Positions 33,689 through 44,585 of a stretch of DNA of 64,000 nucleotides are shown here, one piece after another. Source of the stretch: Primulina eburnea (Eukaryota; Streptophyta; Magnoliopsida; Lamiales; Gesneriaceae); contig NW_027330869.1 of NCBI RefSeq assembly GCF_022965805.1, positions 79,439 to 143,438 of the forward strand. Reading direction: 5' to 3'. The notes beneath the pieces were generated by a model. It ran no database searches, was not told the origin of the DNA, and worked only from the letters and a program-made list of their open reading frames with translations. Numbering within the stretch: position 1 is the stretch's first letter; every line of letters starts with the position of its first letter. The position numbers were made by a program, and so were the translations under genes.

Positions 33689-35473
33689 TTTCTGATTTTT
33701 CCTCAGGGCTCCAAAACCGTGGAAAAAATTATCTTCCATAATCTAGATTTTTATTTATTCAAAGAAAATGGGGAAGAAACTGTCAAAAGAAGTAATAAAG
33801 ACAGAAAAGAAAGAAAAAATGACCAAGGAAGGCATATCACCTTATTGCTTATTGTGCACACGCTTTTCTTTATTCTGTTTTGGTTGCTTTGGACAACTAA
33901 CACGTTTCTCGGGACCCCTTCTACTTTTCCACACACAGTCATTTAATTAGACTAATCAAATGCACAAGTCTGATTCAAATTAGGTGTACCAAATCTTTAA
34001 AACATAGTATTATTTTCAGGAAAAAATATATATCAACATAAAACACCTTAAAAATGTTAAGAGATCATATTAATAATACGGGAAAGACCATAAAAAAAAT
34101 ATCGAAAGCTCGAATAATCGCGACATCTAGGTTGGTGAACTAGGATTCTTTGAAATTCGGTTGATTTGATTTATATGAATTTATGATTTAGCAGATATGA
34201 ACTTGAGCATTTTTAGTATCGGTTATGATAAGTTTCAAATGTGTTCGAGATGTATATCATTTGAAACCTGACTGATTTGAAACATGATTAAATATATCTA
34301 AGATATGTGTAATAAGTTTTAAAATAAGAAATCAGATCCGTACACCTAAATTAAAATTTCCAAAAATATCCTTGATTTTAATTTTTCGAAATAAAGCTAT
34401 TTTTTAATTTTTCGAATTCATATGATGGGCTATTTTTTTACTTTCTATTTTTTAAATCATATAATAGACTATTTTTAACAGAGCCGGACCTTTTACGAGG
34501 CCAACAAAGCGGTTGTATTAGGGCTCGGCCCAATAAAGGGCCCAAATTTAAATATATTATATATATATATATATATAATATAATATGTTATTTGTTTTCT
34601 AATCCACTCCAAATCTCAACTCAGATTTTTGTTCACATTCAACAAATAAAGTTTACGGTCCCTACTTCTATTAAGCCTGAAGGTAAGTAATTTTCCTCAT
34701 GAATTGTGCTTTATTTTCATTTCAGATCTTCTTTATAAATACAAATTTAAATTTATATTTATAGATTAATCTATCAAAGGATTTTCACTGAAAATGAAAT
34801 TTACTTGCAACATGAGCACTGTAATGTGCTTAGAGATCACGTTAATTAAATATATAACTAAAACACACATCACATTATTTAAATTCTTTAACGAGTTATA
34901 ATTGGTTTATGAGTTTTATATAACTTTTATGCGCGACTTGTGTAATTAATAAGTGGATAGTCTAAGGAAATAAAATAATTGTGAATAGAGCTTGAATGTG
35001 TGGACCGTTAAAAGATGGAATTTATTGTTTTTTGGGATTTTTTTGTCCTTCGATTTTGTAGTTTGTTATTTCGACTCAAAGAATTATTTTATTTTTTAGT
35101 TTCTGCAAGATTTATCTTCGATAAAAAAATGTCGCAATATTATTAAATGGGCTAACTATGTTGTCGATTGAGTAAGAAATGGTCTGACAATTGGATGACA
35201 CGGATTTGATAAATATTTTCGTCTCTAAAAAGCTAGACGGGTAGTATTTATGTAGTTATTTTAAATATTTATTGAGTTGTTATTGATGTAATATATTGGT
35301 TTTGATATATTTATGTACATATTAATATATTGTAATTTGCAAATTGAATTTTATATTTATTACTCTAACAAGATGACCCATTTTTCAATTTTTGTTTCAG
35401 ACATCATTCATCACATGTATGGCTCTGATTTTTAATTATAGGTATCCATCCATCTAATGGCATGGCATGGGCA
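33689..35473. other. Intergenic spacer with a possible hAT end
   Basis: No gene was recognised. At 34479-34550 the phrase CAGAGCCGGACC...GGGCTCGGCCCAATAAAGGGCCC resembles an end of plant hAT-type elements (CAGAGCCGGCCC), followed by a TA microsatellite at 34552-34580. The rest is AT-rich. Confidence 0.35.
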
Positions 35474-35478
35474 TGCCC

Positions 35479-35706
35479 TAAAGAGATTTGAAATAATGAC
35501 TTGTATTCTCATTGAATAACGGTGAAGAATATATACACGTACAAGAGATTGGGTTGTGGACCAAATCTCATTCAAATCAATCAAATATTCTAAATATGGC
35601 TAATTACCTAATCTAGGAGATATGATAATAGTATAGACATATACAAATCATAAATAGAAGATTCATGAGATAATTAAACCTAAGTAATAAAATAATTCCT
35701 CTAATA
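35479..35706 (-). repeat. 3' LTR of the copia element
   Basis: On the minus strand it begins TATTAGAGGAATTATTTTATT at 35706 and ends ATCTCTTTA at 35479. Both LTRs have TA...TA termini in place of the usual TG...CA. The purine-rich tract TTGAGGGGGCA abuts its start. Confidence 0.9.
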
Positions 35707-38700
35707 TGCCCCCTCAAGATGGAGCTCGGGCAGAGACTCCAATCTTGTCCTTTAAAAGTTGAAAGTGAGTGTGGGGAAGAGGCTTGGTCAGGACATCGGC
35801 TAGTTGATCTTCTGAGGACACATGAGTGACACGTAAAACTCCACTTTGTACTCGGTCCCGGATAAAGTGATAATCTATTGCTACATGCTTCATTCGAGAG
35901 TGGAAGATAGGATTGGAGCAAAGATGGTTTGCACCAACGTTGTCACAGTAGATAACTGGAGCAACAGGAAGACAGATGCCAAGCTCAGTTAGAAGAGAAC
36001 AAATCCAACGTAGCTCAGCAGTTGTAGAGGCAACTGAACGATATGCGGCTTCAGTGGAGGATCGGGCAACTGTACGTTGTTTCTTAGAGGACCAAGATAT
36101 GGGATTGCGACCAAGATAAACAATGTAAGCATTGGTGGAGGTGTAGTCGTCCTAATTACCGGCCCATTCAGCATCGGAGGAGGCATGAAGAGAGAGAGAT
36201 GTGTCACGATGCAAGGCAATACCAAGATCAGTTGTACCAAAAAGATAGCGAAGTAAGCGTTTGACAGTTGTCCAATGATCAGTAGTTGGTCGGTGCATGA
36301 ACTGAGACAACTTATTGACAGCTTATGCAATATCAAGGCTAGTGAGGCATAAGTATTGGGGACTTCCAACAATTGTTTTATATTCAGAAGGATTTAATAA
36401 AGCGGTGCCGGAAAGAGCTGTAAGTGTTGGCTCAGTGGCAATGAGTGTGGATATGGATTTGGCTCTTATCATATTTGCGCGAGTGAGAAGGTCGATGATG
36501 TATTTTCGCTGAGAGAGAAGTAAACCAGTGGAAGTAGATACAACGTCAACACCAAGAAAGTAAGTTAAAGCACCAAGATCTTTGATGGAGAATCTTTTGC
36601 CGAGAAGATCAATAAACCATTGAACTATAGTAGTATTGCATCCTGTAATAATTATGTCATCAACATACACAAGTAGATAGATTAGAATGCTGTTGGTGTT
36701 GAAGATAAATAGTGATGTGTCCTCATGAGAGTTTGTAAACCCAGAGGCTAGAAAAAAGTGTCGTAGCTCATTGTACCAGGCCCGAGGTTCTTGTTTGAGA
36801 CCATAGATAGCCTTGCGTAACTTCCATACATGTGTGGGATTGCCACGATCAATAAATCCTGGTGGTTGTGCCATGAAAACATCTTCAGAGAGATTACCCT
36901 GAAGGAAGGCATTGTTGACATCAAGTTGACGAAGAGACCACCCTTGACTAACAGCAAGACTAAGGACCAAACGAACAGTGGTTGGTTTAATAACTAGCAG
37001 AATGTGTCATAATAATCAACACCAGGACGCTGATGGAACCCTTTAGCAACAAGTCGTGCTTTGTACCTGTCAACCGAGCCATTAGGTAAACGTTTAATTC
37101 TGAAAATCCATTTGCAACCGACAATGTTTTGCGTTGATGCAGGGGGAACAATTTCCCATGTTCCATTCCGCACAAGAGCATCGTACTCCTCAGACATAGC
37201 CTGACGCCATTTATGATCTTTAAGGGCTTGGGTAATTGTGTGCGGCTCAAGTTGATGGTTTGAGGTGAAAGTGACGATAAGATTAAGTTTTTGGACGGGT
37301 TTATGGATTTGATTTTTAGCACGAGTGGTCATGGTATGGGTGTTGGTGATTGGGCTTGGAGTAGGAAAGTCGGGTGACAGTGGTAAGGAAGTATATTAGA
37401 GATTAGTTGGGTCAGTGTGTGTGGAATTTTTGTGGCAATCAGGTGGTGTGGCTTGGTCCGTCAAAATGTGGCTCAACATAGTTTCGGAGGATGTGAGATG
37501 GTCGACTAGAGGTTGGGTGTGGGATGTATCCGAACTTGGTGGCAAAGCTATGGAGGACGTATTGAGTGGCACAACCGTATTGGGAAGAAGTGATGCTGAC
37601 GGAAACCAATTTGGGAGTGTTTGTACATTTGTACGACTAAGATGACTTTGAATGGAAAAACAGATTCCACAAATTTGACATAACGAGATGTGTAGATTTT
37701 GGAGGTGGAAGGATCAAGACAAAGATAGGAACTTTGGGTGAGAGAGTACCCAACAAACACATAAGGGATGGAGCGAGACTCAAGTTTATGATGAGAATAG
37801 GGACGAAGACATGGATAGCATAAGCATCCAAAGATACGGAGTTTCGTGTAGTTTGGAGGATAACGAAAAATGGATTGATAAGGAGAGAAAAGGGAGAGTG
37901 TGGGTGTGGGCATGCGATTAATGAGATACACAGTGGTGGCAAAGGCGTAGTTCCAATATATGAGGGGAAGGGAGGCGTGAGTAAGTAGAGATAGGCCAGT
38001 TTTAACTATATGTCGATGCCGGCGTTCAGAGAAACCATTGTGTTCAGGTGTATGTGGGGAAGGGGGGGAAGTAAGATGAGAAATTCCATGAAGGGATAAG
38101 AATTGATTTAATGCTTGATATTCTCCACCATTGTCAAAGTAGAGAGTGACAATGGAGTGTTTGAAGTTATTTTCTACTAGTGCTTTGAAACGAATAAAGA
38201 CATCACATACATGATATTTCTTCTTTAATGGATAATACCAAACATAACGTGTAAAATGGTCAATAAAAATAACATAATACTTAAAGCCATCCACAGAATA
38301 AACGGGGGAGGTCCAAACATCTGAAAATATGATTTTGGAAGGGTGAGATGAAGTAAGTGTAGATGTAGAAAAAGGAAGCTTATGACTTTTATTACTTAAA
38401 CACGCATTACAATGAGATTTTTGTGACATAAGGAAAATGCTGACATAATATGTGGTAGAATGGGTGATGATGGATGACCTCATCTGGAGTGCCATGCAGA
38501 GGAAATGGTCTTGACGCTGGAAAAGGCAACAAGTGGAGAAGACAGCGTTGGGGAGGAGGTTGGCCACTCATAGACGCCATCTTTAGTGTTTCCCATCAAA
38601 AGGATTGCCCATATGCTTAGATCCTTAACATGAAAAATAGAGGGTAAGAACTCAATAGAAACATTGTTGGTATTGAAAAATTGATAGATAGAAATAAGGT

Positions 38701-39770
38701 TCTTTTTCATGTTTGGCACACATAGAATATTATATAAATTAAAGGTGCGAGCATGAGTAGGAAGAGTTGTGGAACCAGTGTGGATAATGTTAAGACCCGA
38801 GCCATCACCGATCATAACTTCGTCAGACCCTACATAAGGAGTGTGAATTGAAAGATTATTCAAATCTTTGGTGACATGGTGCGACGCCCCACTATCAAGT
38901 AGCCATGTGGGGGGTGTCAGTGGTCTCGAGAGATGCAAAATGTGCACGTGGTTGCCATGGAGAAGCATGACGTGGGGGCCGGTGATTGTGGTGACAATGG
39001 AGCAGAAGGGGATTGAGTGTTGACAAGTCGATAAAGGGAGCAACGTTTGAGAGTGTGTCCTTGAGCACCACATCCTTGGCAATATCCAAGATATGGACGT
39101 GGTGAATGACGGTCGTTACGCGGAGCATTTGACTGTTGTCCTTGATTATGAAGAGCGGGTGTGGAAGGACGCCAAGGTTGATTGTTGCGTTGATTGGCAG
39201 GGTTTGCAGTAGCCGGAAAGAATGATGGCTGGGTGTTGGATTGTTGGAGAGATGCCTCCTTGTTGATAAGTTTTTCATGGATTTCATCAAAGGAGATAGA
39301 CGTGTCACGAGCATTTAGGGGTGGGCACGAGTCGGGTTTTTCGGGTTTCGGGTAGTTCAGGTCGGGTACCCGATTTTTTCGGGTAGCATTTTAATTACCC
39401 GAACCCGATCCGATTTAGGTCACTACCCGAATTTTCGGGTACCCGATAATTTCGGGTTCGGGTTCGGGTTTTTTTTTTACCACGACTTGGTTTCGCACAA
39501 GTATAAGCCAAGGTGGCCCACGCCTCCTGAGCGGTGTTGCAGCGGGCAAGAAGAGGTTGAATGGGTAGAGAGACTGCACCAAGGAGTGCACTGAAAAGAA
39601 GATGACCCTGGCGTTTCCATGTTGTGTATATTGGATTTGGAGCCGACTGACCACTCACGGTGATAGTTGGTGTAGGACTGTGATGAGAACCATCTAGAAA
39701 GCCAAAAAGATCATATCCTTCTAAAATGCTTTTGATTTGGAGGCTCCACGTGATGTAGCTGTTGATGGTC
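35707..39770 (-). pseudogene. Copia gag-pol, disabled by frameshifts and an insertion
   Basis: From the 5' side (right): a gag domain at 39770-39480 (NPIYTTWKRQGHLLFSALLG), resumed at 39314 after an inserted repeat. A zinc knuckle CQGCGAQGHTLKRC lies near 39050-39090. Protease motif WLLDSGASHHVTKDL is near 38900. Integrase has DVWTSPVYS, FIDHFTRYVWYYPL, YFDNGGEYQALN and GCLCYPCLRPYSHHKLE (38500-37650). RT has RYKARLVAKGFHQRPGVDY (37095-37000), LDVNNAFLQGNLSEDVF and catalytic YVDDIIITG (36672-36650). RNase H is frameshifted near 36370 and ends with DQLADVLTKPLP near 35770. Short LTRs and the gag signature suggest the Ale/Retrofit side of Ty1-copia; the lineage is inference. Confidence 0.9.
39315..39475. 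mobile_element. hAT-like MITE fragment inserted in copia gag
   Basis: It begins TTAGGGGTGGGCACGAGTCGGG and consists of CGGGTACCCGA, CCCGAAC and TTTTCGGGT words, the same build as the element at 6156. Gag reading is normal on both sides. The right end runs into poly-T without a clear CCCACCCCTA terminus, so the end is lost or the copy is partial. Confidence 0.6.
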
Positions 39771-39959
39771 AATTTTGTGATGTTTGTAATATTGATGGTA
39801 ACAAGAGGGGTATTTGGGTCTTGGGTATTTTGAATAGTGGTATGGGAGGTTGCAGAGGTTTATCAGAAGCCATTATAGTTAAGCAAAGAAGAGAATATTA
39901 CGTGACGGGAAAGGAAAAGGGAAGAGAAAATTGGCCAGAAACGTCATGCTCTGATACCA

Positions 39960-40187
39960 TAAAGATATTTGAAATAATGACTTGTATTCTCATTGAATAA
40001 TGGTGAAGAATATATACGCGTACAAGATATTGGGTTGTGGACCAAATCTCATTCAAATCAATCAAATATTCTAAATATGGCTAATTACCTAATCTATAAG
40101 ATATGATAATAGTATAGACATATACAAATCATAAATAGAAGATATACGAGATAATTAAACATAATTAATAAAATAATTCCTCTAATA
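39960..40187 (-). repeat. 5' LTR of the copia element, with adjacent PBS
   Basis: It begins TATTAGAGGAATTATTTT at 40187 (minus strand) and ends ATATCTTTA at 39960. The primer-binding site TGGTATCAGAGC, complementary to initiator tRNA-Met, follows without a gap. Confidence 0.9.
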
Positions 40188-40647
40188 TGCCCGACTTGGC
40201 CCTGAGTTAGAACAATGCACCAGATTCAGAAAGTTAATTCGGAAAAACCATTTCTAATTTTGGTATTTTCAATAGTAGTGTTAAACATTATTATCCACTA
40301 AAATAATTATATAAAGAAGAGATTTAAAACTAAACATAGAATCGGAATGTTTTTTTAGTTTAAGAATATGATGTTCTATATTATCAAATTTTAATTTTTT
40401 CAATTTCAGTCATTTTCATCAAAATATTGATGTGAGTGATCGACGTCATGTTGATTCTACTTCGACGTTGAGCCTGAAAAATAACTAAAACATGTAAAAA
40501 AAAAAAATAGCAGACAAGATTAAGTTCAGTAATATACATAGATGATTAAAATCATAAATAATGGTCAGATATGAATCGTATCGACAAATTATTAGTATTT
40601 CTCTTTGATTCAAATTAATATTTTTATGAAGAGAAAGATAAATGTTC

Positions 40648-42478
40648 CTAAAATGATGGGAACTCAACGGTAGAGTCGCATTTCCCATGCGGCGACACCG
40701 GGCATTGGATGAAATTTGAGCCAGAAGTGTCAATACAAAAGTAGATCTGATACAATTGGCTATTCCCAGATTCATCAACATTGCATTCTATCCAAGGACT
40801 GTATCCAATTGCTCTTTCAACTGCACTTTTTATGCTGCTCAAACCATAATTTCCTCCATCTGGATTGATCCCTGAAACACATTATTAATTTGGAAAAAAT
40901 TATGAGTGATTTTTGATAGTCATGAATCCCGGGATTTGACGGAATTTATATTTCTATTGTTTCGTACATTTTGGCGGGATGAGATTTCGAAATGAAATTA
41001 GTATTCGGAAAAATTTGATGTGACTTCGTTAAATTATTCGAAATCCTTTCGGGATTGGTTGGATTTGTTAATTATTGGAATGTAAAAATGGAAGATGAAA
41101 TGTTTTTTAAAACACGAAAACTCTTGCGATAGTCAATTTTGTAAAACAGATCTTCTATTTAGGTCAACTATGAAAAATGTTACTTTTATGCTAAAAATAT
41201 TATTTTTTATTGTAAATATGAGTATAGTTGATTCGTTTCATGAATAAGATATGTGAGACTGTCTCACAAGAGACTTACTCTTTTTAAAAATATCACGTGT
41301 CATTTTCACTTTTTAAAATTATTACAATTTGTTTCTCATTTTATGAATCATATATTTTCCTCAAAATATATTAAAATTTTATTGACACTAACTTCAAAAT
41401 TTCTACCCTAGATTAGAAACAGTATCCTATCTCTCAATTAAAAGAATATTATAGATCTACAAAATATTTTATTACTAAAAAAAATAATTATAACGGTTGA
41501 ATTTAAATTTTCAAATTCAAAACCCTTTATTTTCCGACCAAGAAATGCCATTTGTGAACGTATTTTTCAAAAATAATGAACCAAACATACAAAACGAAAT
41601 TGAAAATTTCAAATCCAAATCTAATTTTATTTTGTTTTCAAACATGCTTTAGGATCAAGACTAGGTACGTCGCAGTTGAATTTCTGGAATACAATAAATT
41701 CGTAACAAATGCAGAATAATTTTACATTTATTATATTTCATTTTAGGCACGAGATCGCAGAAAAAAAAATAATAAGAAAAAAAAACCAAAGCGAATGGCT
41801 CCGAATTTACCTGCAGATTCAAGAATTTGGAGGAGATCAAGTTTGGATTTGAGGTTAAGAGCAGATTTGAAGTAGCCATGTTGGTCCAGCACGGACTCGG
41901 AGCATGTGCCATGCTTGTCCCACTCGTGTGCCCAAAATGTCGAGCCACTGCCGCTAGGACAGGCCAAAGTCGGCCAATTTTGCTGCATTCTGCTTATTAA
42001 ATCTGATATCTGCATGCCCCACAGATTCAATCCATTCTCAGTTTGTGATATCTGTTTTCACATTTTAAGATGAAAATTCAAAAGTGTTATACCTTCGATT
42101 GATCGAAAGGATCGTTGGGATCACAGTTCGAAGGATACGAGCCATCTTTGTAATTCGGCCACAGCCCATGGATGCCGAAATCTGCGTCAGGCTTCCCTGT
42201 TGTAGGGTAGCAACAACTCTGTTTCGTGTCGCAATATGATCCTGGCCACTGCACATACCATGACATCGAAGTTTAATATAATCGTGTCCCTTCTAAGGGA
42301 AAAAAATTCTACTTCGCGAAAAACGATGCATATATAGAGGCTCGAAATCACTCGCCTGTAGGACAAAGTAGAAGAAATCGAAATCCTGTCCTAAAGAGAG
42401 CATACTCAGACTTTGCAACACCAACAACTTGATCAAGATGGAAGAACCATTGAATCCCCCCCTCGTGATTCTTGCCAT
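40648..42478 (-). CDS. S-like T2 ribonuclease (RNase LE/RNS1-like), secreted
   Basis: Exons 42478-42356, 42248-42093, 42009-41811 and 40871-40648 join in frame to give 233 residues, the usual length. A hydrophobic signal peptide (about 1-29, ending LSLG) is followed by QDFDFFYFVLQWPGSYC, the hallmark start of mature S-like RNases. Conserved site I is FGIHGLWPNY (His68) and site II is FWAHEWDKHGTC (Glu122, His126), the acid-base residues that cleave RNA via 2',3'-cyclic phosphates. Many Cys suit a disulphide-bonded extracellular or vacuolar enzyme. Intron 1 begins with GC (CAG|GCGAGT), the others with GT. Relatives are induced by phosphate starvation, wounding or senescence and scavenge phosphate; the self-incompatibility branch is less likely given the match to RNase LE. 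Confidence 0.95.
41113..41280 (+). mobile_element. Palindromic MITE copy in RNase intron 3 (perfect 9-bp TSD)
   Basis: It lies inside the third intron of the ribonuclease gene. It starts CACGAAAACTCTTG and ends GAGACTTACTC. TTTTTAAAA flanks it at 41104-41112 and 41281-41289. The right palindrome (GTGAGACTGTCTCAC) is intact and the left is eroded. Confidence 0.75.
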
Positions 42479-42688
42479 TTTTGTGGCTATGATGGGGATT
42501 AGTTCGTCGAATTTGCGGTATTTATCGAGTAGTCAGAAAATGTGAAAGAAGGGAGTGTGTAGTAGGAACGTAATCAATGTGTCACGTTGCCGGCCTAAGT
42601 GTGAAAATCGAGACAATTATTGGGCTGTTTTTGTTACATATGGACGTCTCTCTTTTGATGGAGACAACGTGAGAATTGATAACTTTAA

Positions 42689-42851
42689 GAGTAAGTATCT
42701 TCTGAGACGATCTTACGAATCTTTATTTGTGAGGCGAGTCAACCCTACCGATATTCACAATAAAAAGTAATACTCTTAGCATAGATGACCCAAATAAAAG
42801 ATCTGTGTCACAAAATAAGATCCGTGAGACCGTATCACACAAGTTTTTGTT
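42689..42851 (-). mobile_element. Palindromic MITE upstream of the RNase gene (9-bp TSD)
   Basis: It starts GAGTAAGTATCTTC and ends AAGTTTTTGTT. TAACTTTAA (42680-42688) and TAATTTTAA (42852-42860) form a 9-bp duplication with one mismatch. It begins about 210 bp upstream of the RNase start codon, so it is likely in the promoter. Confidence 0.75.
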
Positions 42852-42860
42852 TAATTTTAA

Positions 42861-43559
42861 GCATACATTTGGGAATATTCTGGAAATGCCCATCAAAAGT
42901 TGTTGCAAGTTTTATACATTAATTAATAAAAGAAATGTAACTGATAAGTCAATCAGTCTAGTGTGAAAGATATAAATTGTGGCCATTGGTTTCTTAGTTG
43001 TTTTTGTCTTTCATGTAATGGGAAAAGGATGTGAATCATTTGTGTTTTTTGTCTTTAAATTTTGCCTATGTTTGGTTGGTTACAAGCTCCTCAGTATACG
43101 CATCCTCGTTCTTTAGCGTGGAAGAGAAAATTGTTTTTTTTTTTTGTCTTGTATGTTTGATTTTGCGATTTTGGTCATCTAGATTAATAAATTTCAGTTT
43201 TAGTCTGTTTTTTTAGTTATTATTTGATGTGGTGCTGATATGACACTGATGCGTCACTGATGTCAGTAGATGAAGGACTAAATTTTTGACAAAAAAAAAA
43301 TCGATAACATAGATAACTATTATCGAAAAGAAAAAACATATAAACAAATAATTTAGCAAATATTTATTCAAATTCGACTGTCCCACTAATAAAAATTTGT
43401 TGATACTTTATACATTCATAAAATATCAACAACACAAAAATCTTTCCAAAAGCTAAGAGTTTATGATCGACAACATAAAAGAAAATGATTATATCAAATG
43501 AAAAAGTAAAATATAACACTCAATTTACCAATCGAAGGATTACAGTCAAAATGTACTTA
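42861..43559. other. Intergenic spacer
   Basis: AT-rich, with a short T-rich frame at 43031-43216 that lacks any domain. A phrase near 43225-43275 (GATGTGGTGCTGATATGACACTGATG) looks like a worn repeat but could not be assigned. Confidence 0.35.
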
Positions 43560-44066
43560 AAAAAACGTCGTTTTGTCAACCCGACCAGATGGTACCCGAA
43601 AAAATCAAGTTTAGATGGGGTTTTCATGTTCGAATCAGATTGATCCGAAATTTTAATTTTTTTAAAAAATATTTAATAAATATCATTTTTATATATTTTA
43701 TATTTGAAAAAATAAGATATATTTATATAATAAGTTTTCATCATTTTGTATTTATTTTGTGCATATATATTTTATTTTTTAAACAATTGTTTATTTGATT
43801 TAGTATATAAATTAGACTTTCAAATTTAAATCTCAAGGGAGATTTTGTTTGTATGTGCTTAAATTAAAATATTATTATAGTTATTATTTTTGTATTTTTA
43901 TTTCATTATTTTAAAAAAAATTAAAAAAAGCAAAATCGAGTTGAGTCAGGTTGACTCGAGTTAGTCGGGTTCGGGTTGGGAGTTTTCGGGTTGAACAGTT
44001 TTTTAATAATATCATGTGTCAACCCAATCGAACCCATCCAATTCATCCGAATTGACACCTTAATTT
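43560..44066. mobile_element. Decayed hAT-like element remnant
   Basis: The right end GAATTGACACCTTA and the CGGGTTCGGGTT / CAACCCAATCGAACCC words at 43920-44060 are typical of hAT-derived repeats. Related words (GTCAACCCGACCAG) occur at 43578. The left terminus was not identified. The following copia LTR begins at 44080, just beyond its end. Confidence 0.4.
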
Positions 44067-44079
44067 TGGAGATTTAAAC

Positions 44080-44545
44080 TATTAAGAAATGTCTCAAAGC
44101 TTGGTCCTGCCAACGGAAGAAGAAGAACTTTGATTGATCAGTTAGTGGGTCGGAAAATAATACACTGATGGGCCGATAGAGAAGTGACTTGATCCATCGG
44201 GAAAACATATAAATATGTGAAGGATACAAGGGCGAGGAATAGACCAAAAAAACAATCATAAAATACAAGCGGAATGACCGGAGAGAATCAAAGGAGAAAA
44301 AAACTTGATTGTGAATTCTTATGCCTAAAGTATTGCCTGTATTGTAACTCTCAATTTTGGTCAGTGAATAAACAAGGAGGCTATCTTTTCCCTTGGATGT
44401 AGGCTGTGAACCAGCCGAACCACGTAACCTTCTTGCGCCTCTGTTACTTTCTACTGCGTGAAACAGAAGTTGTGTGAATTGGTAGGTGCTTCTAATCACT
44501 CGTGCATAAGAAATGGAAACCATTGAAACACTTAATTCAACAAGT
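44080..44545 (+). mobile_element. 5' LTR of a Tork-like copia element
   Basis: It starts TATTAAGAAATGTCTCAAAG. The first 150 bases match the 3' LTR at 48457-48605 (TGTTAAGAAATGCCTCAAAG). The right boundary is approximate: a worn GTGGTTCCGTCC near 44543 may be the remains of a TGGTATCAGAGC primer-binding site. Confidence 0.7.
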
Positions 44546-44585
44546 GGTTCCGTCCGTGTGAATCGACTACGTAATTGCACAAGGC

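Larger units (their letters stand above)
35474..40192 (-). mobile_element. Nearly complete Ty1-copia element with TGCCC target duplication
   Basis: The element is 35479-40187, flanked by TGCCC at 35474-35478 and 40188-40192. It has two 228-bp LTRs in direct orientation on the minus strand, a primer-binding site at 39942-39959 (TGGTATCAGAGCATGACG) and a purine tract just inside the other LTR (CTTGAGGGGGCA). Gag, protease, integrase, RT and RNase H follow in copia order. By eye the LTRs differ at about a dozen sites. A hAT-like repeat interrupts gag. Confidence 0.95.
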
